Positions 1 through 12,059 of a DNA stretch of 60,816 bases are shown here, piece after piece (position 1 is the stretch's first letter; each line of letters starts with the position of its first letter). The notes beneath the pieces are model-generated. The model saw only the letters and a program-made list of their open reading frames with translations, was not told where the DNA came from and ran no database searches. The translations under genes and the position numbers were made by a program. Source of the DNA: Phoronis australis (taxonomy: Eukaryota > Phoronida > Phoronidae); contig NMRA01000534.1 in the NCBI GenBank assembly GCA_002633005.1, positions 237,435-298,250 of the forward strand. Direction: 5' to 3'.

Positions 1-369
1 CAGATCCAACTTCAAGTGTCAAGTTCGGAACACGGCTCAATCGTAACGGAACTATGGCTATGTATAGGCTCTCCCGCGATATCCCAGGCGACCGGCAGTG
101 GCGCTGCGCACGACGACTCCGTTTCCGTCGTCTGCTTCACTGTGCAATGAAGAAAATTACTTCATTTTTTCAAGAAAATGGAATCTGAGAGACAATGGAA
201 AAACAGAAGCTGCTGGTAAGATGTGAATTTTAATCGAAGCCTTAGCGAATCACTCAGAAACTCACAATTCTCTCTCTTTGTCTTGAGACGATTTCCAAAG
301 CAATCGCGTCATTAATGCCAACACAAAATAACGGATTTGGTCTTTTGGGCAATACAACAAATTTGTTAA

Positions 370-830
370 GAACTGATTGCACAAAATATGAAAAGTGTAA
401 TAAACATTACAAAACGAAGTAGGTTTCGCGCGCAAACGCTGTGGACCATAAACAAGTAGGTCTTTTAGTATCAAATTAGGAGTGAAATTCGTGGTGATGT
501 AGTGGTAAAGCACGCGAGCTCTAAACGCCAGCTCGTGAGTTCGAGTCTGTAATAATTGCAGTTTTTCAAGTTTGACACGTTCTCCTTGTATTTTATTTCT
601 TTGGCTTATTTTCTTGGATAATACTTCAGGAATCTAGGAAAATACTTGATTTTTAGAGGAAAAACAGAAAATTTTTCCTGGGCTGGAGGGAGCAAACCCA
701 CCTCCCGACCTCCCCCCATTCGGTGCTATGCGCATCTACAATCGTGCTTTGCGCAAATGTTTACAGACAAAATGTTGGCCCCCCTTGTGATATTCTAGAT
801 TCGCCACTGTGCACTACTTTGTGATCCGCC
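370..830 (+). mobile_element. tRNA-derived SINE-like repeat, copy 1
   Basis: The segment around 490-550 looks like a tRNA: an A-box-like stretch at about 494-508 (TGATGTAGTGGTAA) and a B-box-like GAGTTCGAGTC at 537-547. Downstream it runs through a C/G-rich stretch to a tail ending near AGATTCGCCACTG. A second copy lies at 54822-55243 on the opposite strand and matches over the whole length, including about 110 bp upstream of the tRNA-like head. A tRNA-derived head with a family-specific body is the structure of a SINE. Conservation upstream of the head suggests either a composite element or a shared insertion context. I see no intact tRNA cloverleaf, so it is not annotated as a tRNA gene. 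Confidence 0.6.
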
Positions 831-845
831 TATGTAATATCAAAA

Positions 846-1460
846 AATTACTTACAGTCATATAGATTATTACAAAATATAGATTGTTACATGGCGAAGT
901 CTTTATCGCCGTAATCTAGAGCCCCTCGAGCAACAATTCTACAAAATCCATGAGGGCTCTAGATAAAAAGGATAACGACTGTGAACATGTAATAATCTAT
1001 TTATACCACATACTGAACGAGAAATATTTTAATGAATCGATCTACCTTTCTCGACTATCCTCGGCTTTGTAACTACTTTCTATGTCAGAGGCCCGCGGTT
1101 GGAGGTCGAGACTTTTTAAGAAAAGCCGAGCTATTTTTGTCAAATAATGCTTTTATTCAAAACCAATTGAAAATTTAAACAAAATAGAAAGAAAATGAAC
1201 CTATAAATTAAGGTTTAGCAACTATTATAGCTTACTACACATTTTATCACGCTAAGCTTTAGTCGGCCGGGAAATACTGGATCGTCTGCTAAAGTAGGTT
1301 ACCACTGGTATCTGAGTATAATGCTCAAGTCAAAGGATCCCGACGACACGATACCCGCATTCAAATTGGAGATCGATGACTTACAAGTGACAGAAAATGA
1401 GAGATGAATTAATTTCACTGAATTAAAATATCGTTTTTATGGAAATTATGCGTCTTATTT
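846..1460 (+). repeat. Interspersed repeat R1, copy 1 (inverted copy at 30870)
   Basis: About 600 bp here match the reverse complement of 30870-31460 along the whole length, with small indels. Near the left end a hairpin is visible: GATTGTTACATGGCGAAG at about 890 can pair with a related inverted segment near 980-1000. The repeat carries a 28-codon open frame (1321-1407) that is also open in the second copy. Long terminal repeat, miniature DNA element and 5' part of a retroelement are all possible; I see no diagnostic ends. Confidence 0.65.
1321..1407 (+). CDS. Small ORF (28 codons) conserved between two repeat copies
   Basis: The frame starts at an ATG and reads MLKSKDPDDTIPAFKLEIDD, then LQVTENER and a stop. 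The other copy of the repeat (30914-31000, minus) reads MSKSKNPDDTLAAFKLEIDD, then LQVRENDK and a stop. Length, start and stop are shared and about 20 of 28 residues are identical. The peptide is charged and has no signal peptide or membrane segment. Similarity between the copies continues past the stop, so coding function is not proven. It could be the start of a Gag-like protein cut short, or a chance frame in a repeat. Confidence 0.3.
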   Translation: MLKSKDPDDTIPAFKLEIDDLQVTENER

Positions 1461-3580
1461 TTCGAATAAATTCGAGTGCAATGCACTTTGGTGAACATGC
1501 GACTGTTGCACGTGCTCATTTAAGTATCCTATTTTCACGTTCGATGGCGTCAGCCGCTGAGTGGTGCAGTGGAAAAGTCCAGGTCATGTGAGAAATTTCG
1601 TCAAGTCATTCTCCGACTCAACTTCATTATTTCCGTCCGAGTATGTGATGAGATGAAGTCACTCATTTAAGAATGCCTGATTTGAAATTTTGACAGGAGG
1701 TAATGTTCTCAACCACATTATAACCGAATTTGAGTCCCGTTCTTTGTGAGCAATTAAACACTCACAGCATCCTCATTTCTGGAATTACAAATTCTGTCTC
1801 ATCTCAGGAACATAGAGCTGAGAGACATAGTTGTGTANCCCCCCCCCCTCCGCTCAATGCTGGCTAGTGGCCTGCTGTCTACACGCAATGGAGTATGGTG
1901 TATTAACGTTGTTATGGGCTTTTCGTAACAACTTCTTCCTATCTTCCGACGTAATGATGCATGTCGACCTTTCCATGTTCACTATCGCTTGTGAACCTGA
2001 ATAACGGGATTTCACACTTCGTAGCGTGCTGCTCGCTATTGAGCAATTAATCAAGCCACCGGACATTTTCATAGTACCATAAATATTACATATATACCAT
2101 TATTATAATCTCCTAAATAAGAAATCACCGTCAATGTTTTCTGTTTAAAAACTGTTTTCGGTCATCAATTCAGTGATAATAAAATACTAGTATGGTTTAA
2201 TACCTACTTACTTTTCACTAACCCTGTATCTATACTGTCCATTCGGCGGCAACATTATCAATATTCTACGAAATAAATTAAGGCTACTCGGCTAGACAAT
2301 TAATTAGATAAACTAATGATAATCTAACATGATGATTTCGAAGTATGTAGGCAGATTTTGGCGCAACTTGCGGACGTGCCGCATCATTGCTAGCCAAAAG
2401 CGACTAAGCCACGAGATGACTACATAGAATTGGTAACTGATCATGATGATAAAACACGGCTGAACTTTCTCAATGGTTATGCATTTAAAATGATAGTATT
2501 ACAAATGAGATTATAGATTTTTAAGGACAATTTTTTGACACGGCACATTTTATATCAGGAAATACGAACAGGGTTCTAATTTAAGAAACGCTTCTTTACT
2601 GAGTGACGAGGTTTTTAGTTTTTGTTCTAATCTGGTGAAAAAAGATGCTGTGTGTGTGTGTGTGTGTTATTATGCATGGGTGACTGGATTTTTTATTTTT
2701 TTGATCTGTTCGTGGGAGAGGAACCACAATTCGTGAACAGTCTCAGGTCCCGAGGTCCATCCGGTGTTCGCTACATCGGTATCGTGACATAACGTTGATA
2801 TATCATGTCTGCGTGAAGGTAAAATTATTGAGTGTACAGAATTTGGGCCGAGTCAAAACAATTGACATTTTAATCATACCACACCATAATGCAGGTCATA
2901 AACAGGTAAAATTTATTAAAGAGGGGACAGACACCTCCTGTCTCCGATCCTTGCCCAATGATTTTCTTTGAATTAGTGATTAGAAAGAAATTCCAGCTGA
3001 TGCAATGGTTAGATCTGAAATTGTCAATTCATGTGCGGCGCACTATAGGGAGCTGGGGGAGGGGGGCTGTAGCCCCACACTTATTTCAGTGCTGCGCCGC
3101 CCATGTAATTAAATACCAAATAAAGTCTATATGTCGAAACTTCAGGTGCAAATTTTGATAACCAATAACTTCTGGGAAAACTAAGTATGATGTTGAAATT
3201 ACAGAACCCGAAATTAATTTGAGTGTAAGTTGTCTTGCGCAGTTACAGTATATTTTGATATTGAGGAATAAATCTATCAGTCGAGCGATCGGCTTCTATA
3301 TTGTATGTTGAAGGCTGGCAGACCGTGGTGGATGGTTAGCCGAAGGTGTTGAGAACCTCGAGAGAGTGGAGCAAATGGGCTTCTTTTATTGCTAAAATCC
3401 TGATCCACAGCAATGACCAAAATACTGTCAAACTTGAAAGCCACAGTGCAGTAACCTAAGAACCATGATTTTAGACAATATTGCAAACGTTTCAACAAAG
3501 ACGGACTCTGAAAACTAGCTCAGGTGTATCTTGTTTACACGATTAGTGACAAACCCAGAACGAACTTTTATACCGTCGAA
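1461..3580. other. Unassigned AT-rich stretch
   Basis: No convincing exon or repeat pair was found. Visible items are a C-run with a single N at 1838, a short TG microsatellite at about 2649-2667, and scattered short frames without recognisable domains. The annotation here is 'nothing seen'. Confidence 0.5.
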
Positions 3581-4481
3581 TACTCTATCGATGGAGTTAA
3601 TAAGTCTATCGATTGAGTTAGTAAGTCTATCGATAGAGATAGTAAGTCTATCGATATAGTTAGTAAGTCTATCGATATAGTTAGTAAGTCTATCGATATA
3701 GTTAGTAAGTCTATCGATAGTGTTAGTAAGTCTATCGATATAGTTAGTAAGTCTATCGATAGAGTTAGTAAGTCTATCGACAGAGTTAGTAAGTCTATCG
3801 ATATAGTTAGTAAGTCTATCGATTGAGTTAGTAAGTCTTTCGATAGAGATAGTAAGTCTATCGATAGAGTTAGTAAGTCTAGCGATAGAGTTAGTAAGTC
3901 TATCGATATAGTTAGTAAGTCTATCGATAGAGTTAGTAAGTCTATCGACAGAGTTAGTAAGTCTATCGATATAGTTAGTAAGTCTATCGATTGAGTTAGT
4001 AAGTCTTTCGATAGAGATAGTAAGTCTATCGATAGAGTTAGTAAGTCTAGCGATAGAGTTAGTAAGTCTATCGATATAGTTAGTAAGTCTATCGATAGAG
4101 TTAGTAAGTCTATCGACAGAGTTAGTAAGTCTATCGATATAGTTAGTAAGTCTATCGATTGAGTTAGTAAGTCTTTCGATAGAGATAGTAAGTCTATCGA
4201 TAGAGTTAGTAAGTCTAGCGATAGAGTTAGTAAGTCTATCGATATAGTTAGTAAGTCTATCGATAGAGTTAGTAAGTCTATCGACAGAGTTAGTAAGTCT
4301 ATCGATATAGTTAGTAAGTCTATCGATTGAGTTAGTAAGTCTTTCGATAGAGATAGTAAGTCTATCGATAGAGTTAGTAAGTCTATCGACAGAGTTAGTA
4401 AGTCTATCGATATTGTTAGTAAGTCTATTGATTGAGTTAGTAAGTCTTTCGATAGAGATAGTAAGTCTATCGATAGAGTTA
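3581..4481. repeat. 21-bp minisatellite with 168-bp higher-order repeat
   Basis: About 43 copies of a 21-bp unit (TAAGTCTATCGATAGAGTTAG and variants) run without a break. Variant units recur in fixed order. The marker unit containing CTTTCG occurs at 3837, 4005, 4173 and 4341, exactly 168 bp (eight units) apart, then at 4446 after a 105-bp (five-unit) step. This is a higher-order repeat with one shortened period. Because 21 is a multiple of three, two minus-strand frames stay open through the array (343 and 370 codons), giving heptad patterns such as SIDRLTN. I read these frames as a by-product of the unit length, not as genes. Confidence 0.95.
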
Positions 4482-6579
4482 ACAACGGAGAAAAAAAGTT
4501 GTCCTGTCGTCCTTTTACAGCCATCGTAAAAATCAGTAGACTGCATGCAATCTCTACTGTAGCAATTTGTTTTGATAACTTGGTTACCTCGTATGATTTG
4601 AGGAGGCTGTTGTTGGTGCGCTCAAATATGGCAGCCCAGCAAAGGATTGCAATACACGGTTGGTTTCCAGTATGTTTCAATTTTCATGGCGTCATTAATT
4701 TTTGAGCTGACGTTAATGTTATGCGGCAACAGTTTACACTAAAACGCGATCAGTAGCCGTCGAAATAATTGTTAACATTAAACTGTGCAATGATGAAATA
4801 TGTCTACTCTGATTGATTGGTCACATTCACTAGCAGATGTCTTGTTAAAATATACAGCACCAATGGAGAACAAATAGTCGGCGATTTTCACATATTGATT
4901 GAAACTAGATTTACATTAATATTTACAGTTCAAACGTTTTATTTGGACTAAAAAACATCAATACATGCTCAGTTTCAAATTACGTGATCAATGCGGACAA
5001 CATGTACATAAAACTCGTGAAACGATCAGAAAGCGTTGGATGTCGAAGTGCTTGTGACAGTAGGTCATGTAAGCCGCACTTGGAGGAAACTGGGGTTGTG
5101 CCCCCACAATGATTTGCTATCGTCAAAGGCAAAACGTTTACAGCGACTAGGCGCTGGCGAAAGTGGTGGCGATCGGGGAGGCGTGCGAAAAGGGTTGTGA
5201 TCGGGAGGCAAGAATCGGTCCAAACGGAAGTTGCATGCGCACCGTGCCTTGTAATTTCCACCTTCTTACTGGACTGACATATCCCACATGTTACAGAACG
5301 TTACGTATTCTTCGTCTCAAACCTTAGTATGTAGTTAACGAAGAGTCCCAAATCCCTTGTTTTGGTTACTTTTACATTGTTGCAATGGTGAAATCTCAAT
5401 CTCTTCATTGTCTGATCCCTCCTTGACTAAATCCTGGAAGCTACAATTTGTCTGGGCCTGACTCCCACAGAAATTTTGTCCTTGCCATTTGCGGCACTCT
5501 GTTTCGCGCTATGACGACCAGATAGGTCCAATTTGACTAAGGATATTTAAAGTTTAAAGAAACTATTCCTGAATTTTTCAGAAAAAAACATAAAAGGAAT
5601 TTGACTGTAAAGCAAACTAGATTAAGCTTATTGTCAAATGATGCTCTTTCGTCACGTACAAATCAAATGTATTGAAAATTACCAGAATTAAGTGTGATAT
5701 TTTGAAAATAATTTTGAATACCTGGCTGATCTCCAACACAATGGCCGCCACTGTCGAACGACATTGAACTTCACTTTTTACGGATTGCCAGTAAAATGTC
5801 AAATGCACATATGACTATTCGGTAAATGCTTTTATTTTAGTAATATTTCTCGATTGACACACTTTTTGTGTTCCAAACTTGTGAAAATTCAGAAAACATT
5901 ACCTTGAAAGAGACACAGCGCACACTTTCAGAGACCCGAGTATGAGAACTTAAATTCACCAGCTTCAAACTACAAGTTTCAGTTTTTTAACACAGTAACG
6001 CTACAGCCTATGAGCTCCTCCCCTGATAAGAAGTGTTAATTGGTCTCATTTCAGAATATGGATTATTTCTTCAGAAAAAAACACAGTCAAAGCAATTAAA
6101 CCAAAATTCTCCGTTAAAAAGACACTCAATCCTATGTTGTGGCGATCTCTGCCCGTCCTCGTTCTGTCTACTGCTAATGTACCATTGGTTTTCCAATGAT
6201 CAAAGCAGTATTCTCTGTCAAATGATGGGTCTAGTGGGTTTTGGTGTCTGGTCTTTTCCTACACTTGTCGTGTAACTCGCCTGAAGCGTTAGTCACGGTC
6301 GAAGAAGTAGCAGTCTGTTGTAAGGATTTTCCAACCTTCCGGTAATTTTTTGAAGGCTGGCTACGGATACAGGGCATTGTCTTATGTTAGCGAGCAAGAT
6401 GGATAAAAACATGTTTATAGACCAAAACCCTGATTTAGCATCCTTTTACAAACACAGTTGTGTCCCAAAATAATCGTCACATTAGCTGTGTGCCCAGGAT
6501 ATCCACGCGCAGTGCTAAATATCAATCAATACAAAGTCACAGAGTATTTATAAGCGTGTTACAATACAAAGTCACTAGG
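4482..6579. other. Unassigned stretch
   Basis: No domain-bearing frame, tandem repeat or paired repeat was recognised. Short frames up to about 93 codons occur but none resembles a known family. A direct echo of TATTTATAAGCGTGTT near 6545 and TATTTATTAGCATGTT at 7282 flanks the next element. Confidence 0.45.
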
Positions 6580-6584
6580 TATTT

Positions 6585-7281
6585 CAAGGTACCTAAACTA
6601 CACGGTCAACGGACTCAAAAACACGGGAACGGACGCATGAACACGACTCACGGACCGGCAAACACCGTCCACTGACTCACAAACACGGGAACGGACTCAC
6701 AAAACACGATCCACGCACCCAAATACACGGGACACGGACTCATATTCACGAGGAAACACGGTTAACGGACCGCCAAACACGATCCACGCCGATAAAGCAT
6801 GCCATAAACACGGGACACGGACTCATCGCCTTCCTAGGTCAGCCTCAAGATGGCGTTAATCTGCTTAGCGATCAGCGCTCTCTTGAGGCTTGCGGACGAG
6901 GATGTTACAAACAGGTTTGGAAAGTCAATAAATTTCAGAACGAATAATTAGTTTCAATAATGTTTATTGTTTCTAAATCACAACAATTACATCACAGTAC
7001 AGACAAAAATAACATCAAAAATATATTTAATCTCGCACCCATTACACAGCTGTCAACGCTGAAGTTGACATTTTGTCCGTTGACCGTGTTTGGCGGTCCG
7101 TTAACCGTGTTTCCTCGTGAATATGAGTCCGTGTCCCGTGTATTTGGGTGCGTGGATCGTGTTTTGTGAGTCCGTTCCCGTGTTTGTGAGTCAGTGGACG
7201 GTGTTTGCCGGTCCGTGAGTCGTGTTCATGCGTCCGTTCCCGTGTTTTTGAGTCCGTTGACCGTGTAGTTTAGGTACCTTG
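6585..7281. mobile_element. Foldback element FB1, copy 1 (697 bp)
   Basis: The element begins CAAGGTACCTAAACTACACG and ends with the reverse complement. The target duplication is TATTT (6580-6584 and 7282-7286). Each arm is about 200 bp and is itself made of degenerate short repeats of the type ACACGGGAACGGACTCACA, so it folds into a very long hairpin. The loop holds a conserved unique core (GATGGCGTTAATCTGCTTAG region) and an AT-rich segment. No transposase is encoded. A second copy, inverted, lies at 36807-37546 with a different 5-bp duplication. The superfamily is not assigned. Confidence 0.85.
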
Positions 7282-7770
7282 TATTTATTAGCATGTTAAT
7301 CATGACGTATTGGTGTAACCTTCTGCAGGGATCGTATCTCTAGACTTTCATAGAGAGACGCCATAAAATTCAGTTTTATCGCAACTGAACATTTAGCAAT
7401 CATGCGTAAGTTAAAGTCGCAATAAATCAGGCTCTGGTGCAGAAACACATTTTTCTTCAATTCGTGTTTCGTCGTCTCAATTAAGCAACGACATCGCGTC
7501 CTTATTCTTTGTTTTGATTGAAATTGCTGGTAACAAAACACCTGTAATTCCCGTGACGGTCACAGTGAGGTTGGCGGCTGAAACTAAGCGGCCGTGACAG
7601 ACAATCGTAATGAAGTAATATCGATCTTCCAGATATTCTCAAGCCTATAAAAGGTTTCTAAGACGTATTTGGGGATAAAATGAGGGCGACTTCATATCAT
7701 TAAGGGACCAAACGGACCGCGCGGGTTTATTGCACCTTTAAAGAGCTGAAATACAACGGGAGAACTTTCC

Positions 7771-7955
7771 ACGATTGGCGACTAGCCTGTCCTGGTACAT
7801 CGTATACACGATTGGCGACTAGCCTGTCCTGGTACATCGTATACACGATTGGCAAGTAGCCTGTCCTGGTACATCGTATACACGATTGGCGACTAGCCTG
7901 TCCTGGTACATAGTATACACGATTGGCGACTAGCTTGTCCTGGTACATCGTATAC
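7771..7955. repeat. 37-bp minisatellite, five copies
   Basis: Units start at 7771, 7808, 7845, 7882 and 7919 (ACGATTGGCGACTAGCCTGT, then CCTGGTACATCGTATAC). The period is exactly 37 bp and the copies differ at only a few bases, suggesting recent expansion or homogenisation. The units abut directly with no unique spacers, so this is not a CRISPR-like array. Confidence 0.95.
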
Positions 7956-8104
7956 AAAACTGAATGTTTAAAGCTGCATTTTGCGCTGTTTCGCTGTCTA
8001 TTGCTAACCGAAGTTCTTTGAGGTTTAAAAACATTAACATGTCCGCGCGCATCCCGGCGATCTTGAATTGATACCGAATTTGCGGGGAACTCAAGTCATA
8101 GGCA

Positions 8105-8310
8105 ATGCGCACATGCGCCGTTTTCTATGTTTGGCTGAACCCAATAAACTCTGAAGTTTTCTTGAGTCGCCGACGGTTACGATGTTCTTCTTGATAACGG
8201 AAAAATAATCATATCCGGGTAAGTAATGTAATGAGACCAATTTTGTGGGAGCAAAAATACTAATTCGATTTTCGTTTTTAACCACCTAAACAGGGCACAA
8301 AGCAGCTTTA
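8105..8310 (+). repeat. Interspersed repeat R2, copy 1
   Basis: The segment, with GAGTCGC, a TCTTCTTGATAACGGA-type stretch and a GAGACCAATTTTG-type stretch, matches 31885-32072 (reverse complement), 39430-39620 and 48248-48440. The last two copies sit directly upstream of the cysteine-rich exons. The size (about 200 bp) and scattered distribution suit a SINE or miniature element; the ends are not sharp enough to decide. Confidence 0.6.
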
Positions 8311-9700
8311 AAGAATGGCTGGTGAGGACGAACAGGCGAGCTGATTGCGTACGCTCCGTAAAGTACGAGTATTTCCATAACATCTGTAATTTTTACAGAA
8401 GTTTTAAAACCCCTAGGCTACTGAGCGAGTTCAGCGTAGCCTGATCAGTTTTGAATTACACATCCACCAATTAATTAAAAACTGAAATAACATAATTAGA
8501 TAATGTTTGCATGAACAATATAATTATCACTTCAAGGCACTAAAACATGTACTGACTCATCAGTTCTAATGCCTCATTAAATTCTTCAAGAGGCCTAAAG
8601 GGTACAAGTTTATTCTTGCAATGACATCCAGGGGTTAGTTGTCAGGAAAATAGTAATTGAAATGTTGGACTTGCACGGAGACTAAACAACCGCCACTGTC
8701 AATAATAAAGAATCAACTAAACGATACAAAAGTCGACTTACCGTCAATTCATGAAGCAGGCGGCCTATGTTAATGGTGCTTTTGTTTGGTTTGGCATCCA
8801 GTACATTTGTGACGATTCCAACGGGTTTGAAAGCTTTAATGCTCTGCACAAACGGAATTTACGTGCTAAAAACGCAAGTTCGGGACGAGGCCAATAGGAT
8901 ATAGGGGTGTTAGGTTGCCGTGATAAATCAGCCAGCACTTGATTGTCACATTAATGTTTATGATGATGACGTCGTCTGTTGTGCATAGCCAAGAAAATAT
9001 TCGTTTGAGACCATTTCATTTGGGAGGAGTCTTGCTTGCAGAGTTCTGAAGGAGACAATGTAAGGAGCTCACGAAATCGACGATTTGTGGTGGTGCCTTC
9101 ACGTTATCGGTTACATTACTTACTAAGTGATGTGTGTCATAAAAATCCAGACAGAACAACATTTTTGAGCTACAGCTGAAAACATATCTGCAAATTAATG
9201 GAAAAATTGCCAGCCAGCCTGTAAGCGGACAAAAACGGGCCTCTCATTGTTCAATGGGGGTACCAAGACGTCTAAAATAACCTGTCTGAAAAAGACAACG
9301 GTTTATCTGTTGGGTGCGATAAGTTTACCTACTTATTGCTGAGTGAATATAAAAACACACGTTACTGAAACGACATTAAACGCTTTCAGGACTGTCTTTT
9401 ATTTCTTTAATCGGGCTTGGGTCAGATTTGACCCCTATTAAGTTTTTCAGCGCAACTGAAGGAATTCGTTAATTAATGAGGTCGTGGCACTCAAGTAAAG
9501 TGAAACACAACAAGTAAGCTCATTGAAGACGTTTTAGTGGGGAAATGAGGTTAAATGCCAGTACGGATCTCTAGATGGCCTCTCTCATTCCCATGAAGAG
9601 CCATGTTAAAACAGAGAAAGTGTCTGCATTTTTCTAGATTGTATAAACGGTAATTTGGTGTGGGCAAATAAACAAACTGACCCGTCATTCGTGTAAGTCT
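8311..9700. other. Unassigned stretch
   Basis: No recognisable exon, RNA gene or repeat pair was seen in this interval. Confidence 0.45.
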
Positions 9701-9976
9701 CATGCGCGCACACAGCTTAAAATATAGGAGGGATCGAATTTCTCGGTATGGGGACCTTTTACTGAACAAAATAAACGAGGAATAAAAAAAAAAAAAACGG
9801 GGCCACTAGGTTCAGGCCTACGAATTGTGCATCTGCGCCCGATTTCCTTTGTCCTTTGTGGACTTTTGTGTCGTTTACTCGCACTTTTGTTCACTGAGGC
9901 GGACCTTCTTGCCAAATTGGGGGGGCTCATTAGAGCCCCCCGAGCTCCCCCAGCCCTCCCCCTGGGTGCGCCCATG
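9701..9976. mobile_element. Miniature TIR element of the CATGGGCGCAC family
   Basis: The left end CATGCGCGCACACAGCTTAA and right end CTGGGTGCGCCCATG are imperfect inverted repeats. The same ends and interior occur, inverted, at 59624-59857. Flanks AGTCT and AGTCA fit a 5-bp target duplication with one mismatch. The interior contains an A-run and a G/C-rich hairpin (GGGGGGCTC...GAGCCCCCC). No coding capacity. Confidence 0.7.
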
Positions 9977-10039
9977 AGTCAACCCGATGTCAATTTCTCT
10001 TAGATGACCAAACGAGAACCGATATTTTCACGAGTTACA

Positions 10040-10440
10040 GAACGTGCGCTTTAAACATACTTTTTCCTGTAAATTCACCAATTCAGAGCACAAGATGAGT
10101 TTCATCATCGAAAGATATCACTAAAATCTAAACATTTCGTAAAGTTCAGTCTTGTTTGCGCTTGCCTTATTTTACTACTATTATTTTTTAAAGTGGGCGG
10201 AGTTTTCCGCAGAAACGTCATTGCGTATGACAGCAGTTGACTGAGCTTCCGTAATGCATGAGGTAGCTGCCACTCACTACGTATGTGGTGGTGCACCACC
10301 AATAGCAAAAATTAAATTGAAAAATCATATTAAATTCAGTTAAGTTCGAGAATATTTAGGCTATTGTTGAATGAGGATTATTTGGCGTTAAAATCCGTTT
10401 TATGAAGTTTCTAACTAAAATGAAGAGGGAAGAGTATGTT
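10040..10440. repeat. Direct repeat D1, left copy
   Basis: About 400 bp here align in the same orientation with 10645-11070. Shared landmarks are GATGAGTTT, AACATTTCGT, a CATAATGCAT-like stretch, CACTCACTACG and TTTATGAAGTTT. The copies are clearly diverged, so the duplication is old. No frame is conserved. Confidence 0.7.
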
Positions 10441-10644
10441 TAAAGGACGGATTGAGGCTTGCTGCTTGCACATGCTTTTGACATCATCAAAATGCTTAAA
10501 GTGACATTATCGGCAAGAAAAGTGCTTTTCCGTAATCAGCCTTTACGCGAAATCACACTAACAACCTCAGCGGTAGCGGTCTAACCCAGAGTTGGCGGTC
10601 GATGCTAAACCTTACTCGTTAAGTGATACAGTATGATAAAAATA

Positions 10645-11070
10645 CTCTTAACTTTACATTCACTAATTTAGAAGACAGGATGAGTTTGGGCAGTAGAAAC
10701 ATGTCACCACAATATTAACATTTCGTTACTTTTAGCCCTGTTTATATTTGGCTTATTTTACTATTTTAAAAGTTCTTAAAGTTTTTTTAAAAAGTGCTCG
10801 GGTTTCCGAGGAAACCTCATTACACATGGCGGCAAGTGAGTGAGTACCCATAATGCATAAGTCAGCTGTCACTCACTACGGTCACGATTTTAGGTAGTGG
10901 TGCATCAAAAAAATATAAAGTAAACAAAAAATTTCATATTAAATCCACCTAAGATTGAAAATATTTGAAGTTGTGATGAATGAGCATTTAAATTTTGACT
11001 GAACTAACTTGCAGTGAAATCCGTCTCATGAAGTTTTTAACTAAAATGAAGTAGAAAGAGTACCTTAAAA
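10645..11070. repeat. Direct repeat D1, right copy
   Basis: Second copy of the 10040-10440 segment in the same orientation, separated from it by about 200 bp. The 'tandem with spacer' arrangement could be a local duplication or two insertions of one element. Confidence 0.7.
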
Positions 11071-11222
11071 CGTATTTATCTGGTAAAGTCACCGTCCTTG
11101 ATTTCAACAAATGGCTGGTACACAGCGGAGAGAATTGGGGGATTTATAATAAAAAAAAACAAAAGACGACATATTTTAACTTCCAAAAAGTGGAAGAAAA
11201 ACGGATGTACGGTTTGTTTGAC

Positions 11223-11650
11223 CACAGGCACCTTTAAGCAGCCCTCAACTATACACTAAATAAAGAGAAATGTACTCGACTGCTATTCAATATGGCCGTC
11301 TGCCGGGCACTTCCGGAATAACTAAAAGAATGTAAAATCTCAGAGTAATTTAACTAAACATTTTATCTGCGACAGCAACACCGTTCATTGCTTCCATTTG
11401 TTGACATATAAACCAATAAAAACAATACATACCTCCAGATTTTCCTAGTTCAGTCGCCAACATTCACGGCAAAGCGAAGAGCGCAAAATCGCTTCATTCG
11501 GTATCATCGAATGCGCATGCTCATAAGGCTCCTCGCGACATCTTCAGAACGCTTACATCAACTAAAATCAGCAACATTACTCAAGGTGCACGTTGATTGG
11601 GTATAAGAAAAGTAGGTCAAAATTTCAAGGGGGCCTTCCAATTTTCTTTC
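11223..11650. mobile_element. TIR transposon H1, truncated copy
   Basis: It begins CACAGGCACCTTTAAGCAGCCC, the same terminus as the complete element at 20267-21661, and follows that element in reverse orientation: ATATGGCCGTCTGCCGG, TCCGGAATAA, a TTTTATCTGCGACAGCAACA-type stretch, then GGGGGCCTTCCA. It lacks the internal segment of the longer copy and stops near 11650 without the second terminus. Non-autonomous; a hAT-like origin is inferred from end type and duplication size in the complete copy. Confidence 0.7.
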
Positions 11651-12059
11651 ATTTGTCCAAATCATTAGCCTTGTATGTGAATTAATTATTGTAGGCCTAT
11701 TTGGTTATTGTATTGTATTGGATTTGAGGGTAAACGGTAACATTGTAGTGTGACCTGCTCCACTAGTTTACTCTGCCTCTACTATTGTTGTTGTTCTCTT
11801 TTGATGTGCAACTTGGGAGGTGTGCACCTCTTATTATAAGTTCCCACTGCTGGAGTACGCGATACATTGGCTGCAACAGGTGAGTGACAGATGACTCATA
11901 CATATGTCGCGCGTGCTGTCCCAGAAATGAGGGCTTGAGAATTTCTTGCCGACTTATGATTACTGCGATGCAAGACAAGTTGTGACCGTCGTTTGGCAAG
12001 TAACAGCCAAGGGTTGTCATCTTCACGTATGTTTTTGCGAACACACCAACGAACCGTTT

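Noticed and set aside
488-551. Possible functional tRNA gene
   Set aside because: A and B boxes are present but the arms do not form a good cloverleaf and a second copy with the same body exists, so it is a SINE head.
3515-4680. Two overlapping minus-strand open frames of 343 and 370 codons
   Set aside because: They are explained by a 21-bp tandem unit without stops in those frames; three-fold unit length keeps frames open regardless of coding.
6960-7169. Identical 69-codon frame present at 6960-7169 and 36919-37128
   Set aside because: Both lie in the foldback element FB1 and reflect its arms; no domain and no sign of translation.
7771-7955. CRISPR-like repeat array
   Set aside because: Units are adjacent with no spacers, and the window is animal DNA.
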